This document shows, in pieces, positions 35,862 to 44,184 of a DNA stretch of 64,000 nt. A program made the translations under genes and the position numbers. Source of the DNA: Pseudoflavitalea rhizosphaerae (lineage in GTDB: Bacteria > Bacteroidota > Bacteroidia > Chitinophagales > Chitinophagaceae); assembly GCF_003991355.1 (NCBI RefSeq), contig NZ_RCSU01000008.1:212192-276191 (forward strand), in the 5' to 3' direction. The notes beneath the pieces are model-generated. The model was not told the DNA's origin. It searched no databases and saw nothing but the letters and a program-made list of their open reading frames with translations. Within the stretch, counting starts at the first letter, position 1; every line of letters starts with the position of its first letter.

Positions 35862-38027
35862 TTACTTACTGCTGTAAACAAGATTCTTCTGAATGATCAT
35901 ATCATTTACCACATTCACTGCTTCATTGAGGTATATATCATTGGAGCGAAGGTTCTTTACCCATTGTTTGAAGCGCTCCAGCTTTGCAGGATCATTTTCA
36001 TATTTTTTCAAATCCTCCACAAGCGCCTGTGCGTCCAATTCGTGGGAAGATTTGCTCAAAGTTTCAATCTGCTTCACCGTGGCTTTGATCTGTTTCTGCT
36101 CTTCCTGGTATTTCTTCAGGTTGAGACTGGCCACTTTATCATTCTGTTTGGTCAGCCATTCTGCATTGGCGCGGATCAGGTTGAAAGCATCGTTGTTCTT
36201 CAATCTTGCTTCGCTTGATTTTTGAATGGGCACCAGGTCCAGTCCGTATTTCCAACGGTTGTACCCTGCCTGCTGGATTTCATCCCAGGGCAATGCATCA
36301 GGATTGTCTTTTTCACGTAGCTTGGAGAATTCATAGATATCGGGAAGTATGATATCTGAACTTACACCACGTAATTGAGTGGAGCCTCCATTGATGCGGT
36401 AAAATTTCTGCAGTGTTATTTTTAGAGTGCCGAGATCGCTGTTCGGATCCAGCATTCCCATGGTTTTATCGAGTCCGATATTACGCTGAACAGTCCCTTT
36501 TCCGTATGTGGAAGTGCTTCCGATGATCAGTCCGCGATCGTAATCCTGTATTGCAGCTGCAAAGATCTCAGAGGCAGAAGCGCTGAACTCATTCACCATA
36601 ACGGCGAGCGGACCATCATACAATACAGATTTGTCGCGGTCATAATACACCTGAGGTTTGCCGTCGCGGTCTTTCACCTGAACAATGGGGCCGCCTTCAA
36701 TGAAAAGACCGACCATCTGTACTACATCATAGAGTGAGCCGCCTCCATTATTACGGAGGTCCATAATGATGCCATCTACTTTCTGTTCTTTCAGTTTGAT
36801 GATCTCTTTGCGAACATCTTCAGAGCAGCGTGCTCCCTGTGGATCGTCGAAATTGGCATAGAACTCCGGCAGGTAGATCATGCCAAGTTTACCACGGGGA
36901 GTGTTGATCACCACGCTTCTGGCAAAAGTTTCATCCTGCAGTATTTTGTCGCGGACCAGGTTCACCACTTTCAATGAACCGTCTGCTTTTTTCAATGTAA
37001 GTCTGACTTCGGAACCTTTCTTACCTCTGATCAGTTTCACTGCATCTTCTACAATATATCCTGTAAGGTCAACCCATTCCCCTTCTTTACCTTCTGCTAC
37101 TTTGAAAATGATATCGCCAACATTGAACTCACCGGATTTCCAGGCAGGGCTGCCGGCTACAAGTGTAACGATCTTGATGAATCCATCTTCTTCACGGAGG
37201 GAAGCGCCGATGCCGAAGAACTGACCGCTCATTTGTTCATCGAAATAACGTTTATCAACCGGTGGGAAGAAAGTAGTATGCGGGTCCATGTATTCGGATA
37301 CAGTCTTCACATATTCATTGAAGCGGTCATCATCGGTCACTTTGAATTTAAGGCGATCGTAAGTCCTGTTCAGGATCTTCAATACTCTTTCGCGCGCCTC
37401 TGCTTCCAGTTCAGCGTCGGTCTTTTTGACGAAGCCTTCTTTGCCGGCATTCTTCTCACGGTCGGCGATCAGTTCGGCATAACGGTCAAGGACCATAAAC
37501 TTCAGGCGTTTTCTCCAGGACTCCTGGCGCTCAGCTGCGTTTTTGGGAAACGCTGCTTTCTCCGTATTGAGATTTACCGATTCGTCCTTTGTAAAATCGA
37601 ATGGTTTGGAGAGAATATCTTTATAGATCGCTTCTGTTTCTGCTATTCTGGTTTTGAAAACAGCACTGACAGCAGGCACGAATTGAACGGAGCCACCCCG
37701 GATCTCATCATCCAGTTTGGTTTCGTAGGTCAACTTCAGTTGGTTCACATCAGAGAGTAAGAGGATATTCTTCTGATCATCGATCTTTTCTCCAAGGTAT
37801 TTTTTGAAAACTTCTTTGGAGAAGGCATCATCCACTTTTTTGGGGCTATAGTGGATCTGGGTAAGCATTTCTCCTACAGTGTGAAGAATTTTATCGTATT
37901 TGGTCTCATTGTTCTTTCCACCTCCGAGCCCCAGGGAACGGAAGGCCACAAATACTCCTGCAGCCAGGAAAATCAACACAACCGGCAGATTCCTTTTGCT
38001 AAACATATAATTGAAAACTTTGGTCAT
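35862..38027 (-). CDS. Carboxy-terminal processing protease, S41 family (Tsp/Prc-like)
   Basis: A 721-residue periplasmic serine protease. It opens with an N-terminal hydrophobic anchor (LPVVLIFLAAGVFVAF). A PDZ domain at about 255-340 includes SPAWKSGEFNVGDII and GKEGEWVDLTGY. The S41 core has DGIIMDLRNNGGGSLYD, the catalytic serine region NEFSASASEIFAA (about 480) and the lysine in TYGKGTVQ (about 508). A C-terminal helical DUF3340-like part with KYQEEQKQIKATVKQIET is typical of Tsp. It probably degrades or trims envelope proteins. It is the first gene of the minus-strand run down to DUF2851. Confidence 0.94.
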   Translation of the reverse strand: MTKVFNYMFSKRNLPVVLIFLAAGVFVAFRSLGLGGGKNNETKYDKILHTVGEMLTQIHYSPKKVDDAFSKEVFKKYLGEKIDDQKNILLLSDVNQLKLTYETKLDDEIRGGSVQFVPAVSAVFKTRIAETEAIYKDILSKPFDFTKDESVNLNTEKAAFPKNAAERQESWRKRLKFMVLDRYAELIADREKNAGKEGFVKKTDAELEAEARERVLKILNRTYDRLKFKVTDDDRFNEYVKTVSEYMDPHTTFFPPVDKRYFDEQMSGQFFGIGASLREEDGFIKIVTLVAGSPAWKSGEFNVGDIIFKVAEGKEGEWVDLTGYIVEDAVKLIRGKKGSEVRLTLKKADGSLKVVNLVRDKILQDETFARSVVINTPRGKLGMIYLPEFYANFDDPQGARCSEDVRKEIIKLKEQKVDGIIMDLRNNGGGSLYDVVQMVGLFIEGGPIVQVKDRDGKPQVYYDRDKSVLYDGPLAVMVNEFSASASEIFAAAIQDYDRGLIIGSTSTYGKGTVQRNIGLDKTMGMLDPNSDLGTLKITLQKFYRINGGSTQLRGVSSDIILPDIYEFSKLREKDNPDALPWDEIQQAGYNRWKYGLDLVPIQKSSEARLKNNDAFNLIRANAEWLTKQNDKVASLNLKKYQEEQKQIKATVKQIETLSKSSHELDAQALVEDLKKYENDPAKLERFKQWVKNLRSNDIYLNEAVNVVNDMIIQKNLVYSSK

Positions 38028-38104
38028 TGTACCAAAAATAACGATAAATAGGCTGCGTTGTTGCGGCTATAAAACAATATTAACAAAGGGACTGTGAGGA
38101 ACGG

Positions 38105-38416
38105 TCAGGAAGCCCGTTTCTGAGCCTGCTTTTTATCGATGGGCTTTAAATGATCCAGCTTGCCGGAGTTATCGGCAAGCCAGAGATCATAATCCGCCTG
38201 CATCTTCATCCAGAGATCGGCGGAAGAGCCGAAAACGCGCTCTATACGGATGGCCATCTCTGGAGTAAGAGCGGCAATGCCATTCACTACCTCAGACAAC
38301 TGCTTACGGCTGACGTCCATCAGCCTGGCAGCCGCCGTGATGGTAAGCCCCCTGTCTTCGATCAACAGATCAAGAATTGCAGGTCCGGGCTGCGGAGGTC
38401 TCATTCCTCTCTTCAT
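38105..38416 (-). CDS. higA: HigA-type antitoxin (XRE helix-turn-helix)
   Basis: A 103-residue DNA-binding antitoxin. The helix-turn-helix TITAAARLMDVSRKQLSEVV, then VNGIAALTPEMAIRIERVFG and DLWMKMQADYDL, is the hallmark of HigA/VapI antidotes. Its ATG overlaps the higB stop by 4 bp, in the toxin-first order of higBA. It is expected to bind the palindrome in the higBA promoter and repress it. The C-terminus is Lys-rich (KPIDKKQAQKRAS). Confidence 0.92.
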   Translation of the reverse strand: MKRGMRPPQPGPAILDLLIEDRGLTITAAARLMDVSRKQLSEVVNGIAALTPEMAIRIERVFGSSADLWMKMQADYDLWLADNSGKLDHLKPIDKKQAQKRAS

Positions 38417-38712
38417 GGTTTTGATTTTTTATTATGGTAATCTAAAAAGTTAACAAGGTGAACATCATCATCAACTATCCTGAAAATGATCCTGTAATTT
38501 GGCGTGATGTGCAATGACCAGTAATCCCTTAAATTTCCGGTGAGGCGATGTAGCCTGTACCTTCTTAATAGTTGAAGCTCCTTCAAAGGAGAATGATGGT
38601 TCAACAAATACAAAATTCTCCTGATCTTTTCAATATAGGCCGCTGGTAACAGCGAAGGATCATCGTTTTCCCAAAATTGCCTCAGGCCTTTATGGGTTAT
38701 TGAAATAATCAT
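38413..38712 (-). CDS. higB: HigB-type toxin (RelE/ParE superfamily)
   Basis: A 99-residue predicted mRNA interferase that cuts translated mRNA on the ribosome. It opens MIISITHKGLRQFWENDDPS, the conserved HigB start. LRRYRLHRLTGNLRDYWSLH and ITPNYRIIFRIVDDDVHLVN carry the basic and aromatic RelE-fold features. The start codon lies two bases after the -7 promoter box, so the mRNA may be leaderless. The pair is complete and looks functional. Confidence 0.92.
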   Translation of the reverse strand: MIISITHKGLRQFWENDDPSLLPAAYIEKIRRILYLLNHHSPLKELQLLRRYRLHRLTGNLRDYWSLHITPNYRIIFRIVDDDVHLVNFLDYHNKKSKP

Positions 38713-38714
38713 AA

Positions 38715-38746
38715 CAAAGATACGTCGTAACCTTTGGGGTTACAAA
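38715..38746 (-). promoter_or_regulatory. higBA promoter
   Basis: Read on the minus strand: TTTG (38746-38743), a 20-bp spacer, TATCTTTG (38722-38715). Both boxes match the Bacteroidota consensus. The ATG of higB begins two bases beyond the -7 box. Confidence 0.75.
38727..38743. promoter_or_regulatory. Palindromic operator, likely HigA site
   Basis: GTAACC and GGTTAC are perfect 6-bp arms separated by 5 bp, lying between the -33 and -7 boxes of the higBA promoter. Binding here would block RNA polymerase, which fits autorepression by HigA/HigBA. Confidence 0.7.
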
Positions 38747-38847
38747 TTTTTTCTACCCTTTTTTTAAAAATCAGTACCATTGGGTATACCTGCCTTATAC
38801 TTCATCAGTACCATTAACTGTACAATGATAGCAGTAGCAGACTGGAT

Positions 38848-38893
38848 AACAGCGGGAAAAAAAACGCCATTTCCCGTTTTTTTTCCCGCTGTT
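38848..38893. repeat. Perfect 19-bp inverted repeat with A8/T8 tract
   Basis: AACAGCGGGAAAAAAAACG (38848-38866) pairs exactly with 38875-38893, leaving an 8-nt loop. It is not next to any gene end: higB starts 136 bp away and tRNA-His begins 282 bp away. It could be a terminator-like hairpin of an unannotated transcript or the end of a small mobile element. Confidence 0.85.
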
Positions 38894-39133
38894 TATTGAA
38901 AAGAAATTCATATGAAATGCGTTAAATATTTTGTGCCCTTTGGGATAAGCAACTTCAGGAACGCTTTGTCTCATCAGTAACATTTTCCTATCCAATTAAT
39001 ACTATATCTTCTGTCCATTTTATTGCCCCTGTGGTTACGATATTCTTACGTCTTACGGAAAGCAGTGCAGATGCGTATTTCAGCTCCTCAAATAAAGCTA
39101 CTACACTGTGTATCAAAAAAATAAACAAGTTTT

Positions 39134-39164
39134 TTTGGTGGAATTTATTTTTGCTCTACATTTG
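39134..39164 (+). promoter_or_regulatory. Promoter of tRNA-His
   Basis: TTTG (39134-39137), a 19-bp spacer and TACATTTG (39157-39164) match the Bacteroidota consensus. The tRNA begins 10 bp later. Confidence 0.8.
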
Positions 39165-39174
39165 CACTCCAAAT

Positions 39175-39249
39175 GGTACCCGTAGCTCAGCTGGTTAGAG
39201 CATCAGATTGTGGTTCTGAGGGTCGCCGGTTCGAACCCGGTCGGGTACC
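39175..39249 (+). tRNA. tRNA-His (GTG anticodon)
   Basis: A complete cloverleaf. The acceptor stem GTACCCG pairs with CGGGTAC, preceded by the extra G-1 (39175) that pairs with C73 (39249), the hallmark of tRNA-His. The D-arm is AGCTCAGCTGGTTAGAGC. The anticodon stem CAGA/TCTG encloses TTGTGGT with anticodon GTG. The T-loop is TTCGAAC. The CCA tail is not encoded as such. Confidence 0.97.
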
Positions 39250-39254
39250 CACCG

Positions 39255-39295
39255 AAACGGTGAAATTCTTCTGAGAGTTTCACCGTTTTCTTTTT
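39255..39295 (+). terminator. Terminator of tRNA-His
   Basis: A perfect 11-bp stem (AAACGGTGAAA with TTTCACCGTTT), a 12-nt loop and a T-rich tail start 5 bp after the tRNA. Confidence 0.88.
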
Positions 39296-39312
39296 AATCT
39301 AAAACAATTCAA

Positions 39313-39879
39313 ATGAACTGGTGGCTTTTGCTGATTCCCGTTGCAGGCGCTTTCATTGGCTGGATGGCAAACCGGATAGTGGTGAAGACCCTGATCAAAC
39401 GCATACTCCCTTCAAAACAAACTTCTGTTGCCCAACAGTTGGGGAAACTCGCCGCCAGTGAAATGGTGTCTTTTGATGAGATCGAAAAGAAGATCGCCGG
39501 TCCTGAAACCATGGACAAGATCATGCCACTGGTAGAAGGCCATATCGACAACTTCCTGCGGAATAAGCTGGGACAGGCTTTCCCGATGATCAGCATGTTC
39601 ATTGGCGACAAAACCATTAACCAGTTGAAAGAGATCTTCATGAAAGAAATGCAGGAGATCTTTCCGCAACTGATGAAAAGCTATGTTCAGAATCTTCGTT
39701 CCGATATCGATATTGAAAAGATGGTCAGCCAGAAGATCGCATCTTTTCCTCCGGAGAAACTGGAGGCCGGCATCCGTCAGAATCTCGGAAATGAATTACG
39801 CAGTTTCGAGCTGGCAGGTGCAGTTTCTGGTTTGCTGATCGGGATCATCCAGGTGCTCCTGGCCCTGGTGATCGCCTGA
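39313..39879 (+). CDS. DUF445 family membrane protein
   Basis: A 188-residue protein. The N-terminal membrane helix WWLLLIPVAGAFIGWMANRI is typical of DUF445 (YheB-like). A long amphipathic helical middle and a C-terminal helix (GLLIGIIQVLLALVIA) follow, so both ends sit in the membrane. Known members are mostly of undefined function. It lies between tRNA-His and a TonB-type receptor, with its own start 17 bp after the tRNA terminator. Confidence 0.85.
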   Translation: MNWWLLLIPVAGAFIGWMANRIVVKTLIKRILPSKQTSVAQQLGKLAASEMVSFDEIEKKIAGPETMDKIMPLVEGHIDNFLRNKLGQAFPMISMFIGDKTINQLKEIFMKEMQEIFPQLMKSYVQNLRSDIDIEKMVSQKIASFPPEKLEAGIRQNLGNELRSFELAGAVSGLLIGIIQVLLALVIA

Positions 39880-39961
39880 TCTTTTACCGCTCATCATATT
39901 GGTTCATTGCTTCGCAAGACGGCAGGCAATTTTACGTCTAATCGTTCAATTCCACATTATC

Positions 39962-42607
39962 ATGAGATTATATCTACTGACGTTAGTCGCTTTTTTCACT
40001 TGTATAGCCAGCTTTGCACAGATGCCCGGCATGGGTGGTTCCCGTGGCGGCGCCCGCAGAGGCGGTGGCCAGATACCCAGCATCGGTCATTTTTATGGTA
40101 AGGTCGTTGACAGCAAGACCAACAAAGGCATCGATGCCGCGTCCATCCAACTCATCGGCTCCAAATTCGATTCCACTACCCGCAAAAGGAAAGACACTAT
40201 TTTCGGTGGCATGCTCACCCGCTCCAATGGTGATTTCAGTCTTGATAACCTCCCCATATTCGGACAGTTCCGGCTGGTGATCACAGCCATCGGCTACAAG
40301 ACCATCGATCAGAAAGTTCAGTTCGATCTGAAACCCGGACAGGGCCAGGATATGAGCCAGGCAATGGCGGCAGTAGACAAAGACCTCGGTAATATCAAAC
40401 TCGAACAGGATGCGCAAACCCTGGATGCCGTAACTGTATCGGCTTCCAAACCCCTTATTCAAATGGGGATCGATAGAAAGATCATCAACGTTGATAAAAT
40501 GATCACATCAGCCGGAGGCTCCGCCATCGACATCATGCGCAACGTGCCCAGCATCAATGTGGACATCGATGGTAATGTAAGTCTCCGCAATGCAGCGCCA
40601 CAGATCTTTGTAGACGGAAGGCCCACTACCCTTTCGCTGGACCAGATTCCTGCCGATGCCATCCAGAGTGTTGAACTGATCACCAACCCATCTGCCAAAT
40701 ATGACGCCAGTGGCGGACAGAGCGGTATCATCAATATCGTACTGAAGAAGAACCGCAAAGCAGGTTACAGCGGAAGTATCCGTGCAGGCATCGACTCACG
40801 CGGACGTATAAACGGCGGTGGCGATATCAATATGCGCCAGGGCAAATTCAATCTCTTTGCCAATGGTAACTACAACCAGCGTAAATCAAAGAATTGGGGA
40901 GAAATGGACAGGATGAGTGAAGAAAGAGGTAATTCTATTTCGACGATGCAGAATAGTAAAGGTGAGTCTGAAGGGAGCTTCGCTTTCGGCAGGATCGGAC
41001 TGGATTACTTTATAGACAACCGAAATACTATCACCCTTTCCCAATCCATCGTTAACGGGGATTTCAACGGCGAGAACAATCAGAACATCGATACCGATAC
41101 ACTCGGCATGGCCAACGCGTTCCGCTCCCAGCGACGGATAAATGGCAACGGTTTCAATTTCCGCAACTACGGCACCCAGCTCGCTTTCAAACATATCTTC
41201 GCCAGACCCGGAAAGGAATGGACCGCAGATATCAACTACAACCAGAGCAGGAATAACAATGGTACGGATATCCGTTATCGTTATTTCACCGATCCAAAAC
41301 AAGAAAACCCGGCCAGTCCGGAATTCCTTCAAAAGACGGATGGCGGTGGCAAAAACAATTTCCTGATTGCACAAACGGATTTCGTGAATCCCATCAACGA
41401 TAAAATGAAATGGGAAGCGGGACTCCGCGCACAGGTAAGGAATTTCGAAAGCCGCCAGCTCAACTATCTCAACGGAGATTACAAACCTGAACTCAGTAAT
41501 GAATTTGAGTATACCGACTATGTATATGCGGGATATGCTACGTTCTCCCAGAAAGTGAAGGATAATTTTAGCTACCAGGTAGGGTTACGCGCAGAAAGTT
41601 CCAGCTATGAAGGCAAGCAGATCGGCAAAGACAAATACTCGAACGATTTCCCCATCAGTCTCTTTCCTTCCGTGTTCCTGACGCGCAGCTTCGAGAACAG
41701 GCAGGACCTTCAACTGAATTACAGCCGCAGGATCAATCGTCCGAACTTCTTCCAGCTGATGCCAAACACAGATTACACCGATCCTCTCAATTACCAGACC
41801 GGTAACCCCGGACTGAAACCAGAGTTCACGCATTCACTGGAGCTGAGCTATCAGAAAACATATGGAGAGAAGAACCATACTTTCCTGGCTACCCTCTTTG
41901 GCAAATACACCACCGATCTGATCTCCCGTTACCAGAGCTGGCAGCAGCTGGCCGGCAGCGGTGATTCTGCTTTCGTTTCAACTTATGTGAATGCCAGCAA
42001 TGCCTACGCAAGCGGACTGGAGCTGATCTTCCGTAATAACTGGACCAAATGGTGGGAAATGAATTTCAACACTAATATCTATTATTCAAAGATCGAGGGA
42101 GACAATGTAGTAAAGAACCTGGAGAATGAGCGTACTTCCTGGAATGTGAAAACCAACAATACTTTCAAGTTTGGAAAAGGATGGAGCTTCCAGCTCAGCG
42201 GAGATTACCAGAGCCGAAGTGCATTACCTGTAAGCACCAGCAACAGCGGTCAGGGTGGCCGTGGGCACGGTGGTGGCGGCATGTTTGGTGGCGCTCCTTC
42301 CACCACACAGGGTTATATCGATGACAACTACGGAATGGACCTGGGCCTCAAAAAGGATTTCCAGATCAGGAAGAATACGGCTTCCATCTCCATCAACTGG
42401 GGCGATGTACTCCGCACACGCAGGTACTTCGTTCACTCGGAAGCAGAAGGCTTTGTGCAGAACGACTGGAGGCGCCGGGACCCGCAGGTGGTGCGCGTGA
42501 ACTTCAGCTACCGCTTCGGCAAATTCGATGTAGCCCTGTTCAAGAGAAAAAATACAAAAGGCGATATGGAAGGCATGCAGAACGGCATGCAGGGAATGCA
42601 GCAATAG
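39962..42607 (+). CDS. TonB-dependent receptor-like outer-membrane protein (OMP_b-brl_3 type)
   Basis: An 881-residue outer-membrane protein. ATG 39962 opens a signal peptide (MRLYLLTLVAFFTCIASFAQ). A Gly/Arg-rich stretch follows (MPGMGGSRGGARRGGGQIPS), then a carboxypeptidase-regulatory-like domain, a plug (IDIMRNVPSINVDIDGNVSL and LITNPSAKYDASGGQSGIIN) and a large barrel with LNYSRRINRPNFFQLMPNTD, diagnostic of the outer-membrane beta-barrel family related to TonB receptors. No SusD partner is present. The C-terminus is unusual, ending in Met/Gln-rich MEGMQNGMQGMQQ rather than an aromatic residue. Palindrome R2 starts 2 bp after the stop. Confidence 0.9.
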   Translation: MRLYLLTLVAFFTCIASFAQMPGMGGSRGGARRGGGQIPSIGHFYGKVVDSKTNKGIDAASIQLIGSKFDSTTRKRKDTIFGGMLTRSNGDFSLDNLPIFGQFRLVITAIGYKTIDQKVQFDLKPGQGQDMSQAMAAVDKDLGNIKLEQDAQTLDAVTVSASKPLIQMGIDRKIINVDKMITSAGGSAIDIMRNVPSINVDIDGNVSLRNAAPQIFVDGRPTTLSLDQIPADAIQSVELITNPSAKYDASGGQSGIINIVLKKNRKAGYSGSIRAGIDSRGRINGGGDINMRQGKFNLFANGNYNQRKSKNWGEMDRMSEERGNSISTMQNSKGESEGSFAFGRIGLDYFIDNRNTITLSQSIVNGDFNGENNQNIDTDTLGMANAFRSQRRINGNGFNFRNYGTQLAFKHIFARPGKEWTADINYNQSRNNNGTDIRYRYFTDPKQENPASPEFLQKTDGGGKNNFLIAQTDFVNPINDKMKWEAGLRAQVRNFESRQLNYLNGDYKPELSNEFEYTDYVYAGYATFSQKVKDNFSYQVGLRAESSSYEGKQIGKDKYSNDFPISLFPSVFLTRSFENRQDLQLNYSRRINRPNFFQLMPNTDYTDPLNYQTGNPGLKPEFTHSLELSYQKTYGEKNHTFLATLFGKYTTDLISRYQSWQQLAGSGDSAFVSTYVNASNAYASGLELIFRNNWTKWWEMNFNTNIYYSKIEGDNVVKNLENERTSWNVKTNNTFKFGKGWSFQLSGDYQSRSALPVSTSNSGQGGRGHGGGGMFGGAPSTTQGYIDDNYGMDLGLKKDFQIRKNTASISINWGDVLRTRRYFVHSEAEGFVQNDWRRRDPQVVRVNFSYRFGKFDVALFKRKNTKGDMEGMQNGMQGMQQ

Positions 42608-42609
42608 CC

Positions 42610-42715
42610 CACTCGCTCGCCTCCCGGCGAGTGAGTTTTGTTTAGTCGCCTCTGGCGACGCGGTGTTCGCCGGAGGCGAACAAATAGAAGTCACTCGCCG
42701 GGAGGCGAGCGACTG
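42610..42715 (+). repeat. Four-hairpin palindromic repeat, copy R2
   Basis: Same family as R1, in the opposite absolute orientation (GTCGCC hairpin first). Outer arms are CTCGCTCGCCTCCCGGCGAG and its complement, spacer GTTTTGTTTA after the first hairpin. It starts 2 bp after the TonB-type receptor stop. Confidence 0.93.
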
Positions 42716-42899
42716 CCAGCTCTCCGACCTTTTTGGTCAGCCCCGGACTTTTTAGTAGCCGAAATTTCAAAGGGGGAGTTAAAAAGGGATCATGGGTACG
42801 GTTAAAAAAAGAATGCAGTGACCAGGTATTATTGCGAGGGGTATGGTAGGAAATCTTTCCTGTACTATTTACGTATATATGGTAAGAAAAGATTTTGGT

Positions 42900-43580
42900 A
42901 TGAGAAGAAACTGGCTCATCCTTTACATTAGTTTTACTATTTTGCCAGCTACATTATCTCCCAGTATGCTGTCACATTCTTATACTTACCTGGCGCTCGG
43001 CGACTCCTATACCATTGGTGAAGGACTGCCTGTTGCTGAAAACTTCCCTTACCAGACAATTCAGTTATTGCGAAAATCGGGCCTCGACTTCCATGCGGCA
43101 GAGATCGTAGCCAAAACCGGCTGGACCACTGATGAGCTTCAAAAAGGCATCGATAGTACCCTGCTCAAAAAACAGTACGATATCGTTACTCTTCTGATCG
43201 GGGTGAATAACCAATACCGCGGTCGTTCGGTTGAGGAGTATGCCGGGGAATTCGAATCATTGCTAAAACAGGCCATCCATTTTGCAGGCGATAATCCTGC
43301 CCGCGTATTCGTATTATCGATCCCGGACTGGGGCGTTACGCCCTTCGCTGAGGGAAGGGACCGTCAACAGATCGCTGATGAAATAAACCAGTACAATACT
43401 ACGAATAAGATCATTGCCGGAAAATACCTGGTTCACTATATCGATATTACCCCCGGAACCCGGGAGGCTTTGAACAACAGGACGCTGCTGGCTGCAGATA
43501 ACCTGCATCCTTCCGGTAAAGAGTATGGATTTTGGGCAGAGCGGCTGGCCACGGGTATTGAAGCGGAACTACACCCATGA
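42900..43580 (+). CDS. SGNH/GDSL-family hydrolase
   Basis: A 226-residue exported esterase or lipase-like enzyme. ATG 42900 gives MRRNWLILYISFTILPATLS, a signal peptide; earlier in-frame starts at 42843 and 42882 are less compact. Block I is ALGDSYTIGEG with Ser near 36. Block III asparagine is in LIGVNNQYRG, and block V is DNLHPSGKEY with catalytic Asp and His near 199-202. The substrate is not readable from sequence. It sits alone after palindrome R2. Confidence 0.9.
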   Translation: MRRNWLILYISFTILPATLSPSMLSHSYTYLALGDSYTIGEGLPVAENFPYQTIQLLRKSGLDFHAAEIVAKTGWTTDELQKGIDSTLLKKQYDIVTLLIGVNNQYRGRSVEEYAGEFESLLKQAIHFAGDNPARVFVLSIPDWGVTPFAEGRDRQQIADEINQYNTTNKIIAGKYLVHYIDITPGTREALNNRTLLAADNLHPSGKEYGFWAERLATGIEAELHP

Positions 43581-43686
43581 TGCATATTTGAACTAGCGCT
43601 TTCCTGAATTTTTACGATTGTTAATTTACAGTTCGCTCAACAGCAAACTGTTGGTTAAAGTGTATTCCTTTATTATTTTGCACGCT

Positions 43687-44172
43687 ATGCAAACAACCAA
43701 CTGGCGCGAGAAATTCGCAGGCATCTTTACCTTGCTCATCGGCCTCTTTTTCCTGGGCTTACTCATATTTGATTTCATTTCTGCCCGCGCCAGCTCAGTG
43801 AGCTCTGCTGAAGGAAATATAGTGATCAGCCGTTCTGCCCTCTTCATGTACCTGAGGGTTTGCGCAGGTGTTTTGCTTAGTCTTATTGGCGCTTTTGCAT
43901 TACTGAAACTTCGCAGGATCGGTTGGGTATTTTGTATGACAGTGCTCCTGCTGCATATCGTTATTACCGGTTACCTCACATGGTTCCTGTTCAGTCTTGG
44001 TATGAAAGCTGAAATGGGAGCTGTATCTTTTTCATTCCTGTTGGGGCTGATCTCTGTTATTTTCCTGGTACTTCCCGGTACCCGCCAAAAATTTAGGGTC
44101 AGCAGTAATACGATACTGCTAACCCTGGTTTTTCTCCTGGCTATAGGTGCATTATTTTTCTTTTTGCAGTAG
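43687..44172 (+). CDS. Hypothetical membrane protein
   Basis: A 161-residue protein of unknown function. ATG 43687 (MQTTNWREKF) is preferred; the frame extends to 43618. It has five hydrophobic segments (for example FTLLIGLFFLGLLIFDFI, LSLIGAFALLKL, FSFLLGLISVIFLVLPG and the terminal LLTLVFLLAIGALFFFLQ). No family motif is recognised. It converges with the DUF4407 gene. Confidence 0.7.
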   Translation: MQTTNWREKFAGIFTLLIGLFFLGLLIFDFISARASSVSSAEGNIVISRSALFMYLRVCAGVLLSLIGAFALLKLRRIGWVFCMTVLLLHIVITGYLTWFLFSLGMKAEMGAVSFSFLLGLISVIFLVLPGTRQKFRVSSNTILLTLVFLLAIGALFFFLQ

Positions 44173-44184
44173 CAGGAATTAATA

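Larger units (their letters stand above)
38713..39174. other. Non-coding gap between higB and tRNA-His
   Basis: No credible gene. It holds the higBA promoter and operator, a long A8/T8 hairpin, three near-copies of ATCAGTACCATT (38770, 38804, 38973) and the tRNA promoter. The repeated 12-mers suggest remnants of an older insertion. Confidence 0.65.

Noticed and set aside
38105..38712. higBA as part of a prophage or larger island
   Set aside because: Neighbours are ordinary chromosomal genes (S41 protease, tRNA-His) and no phage or integrase gene is seen.
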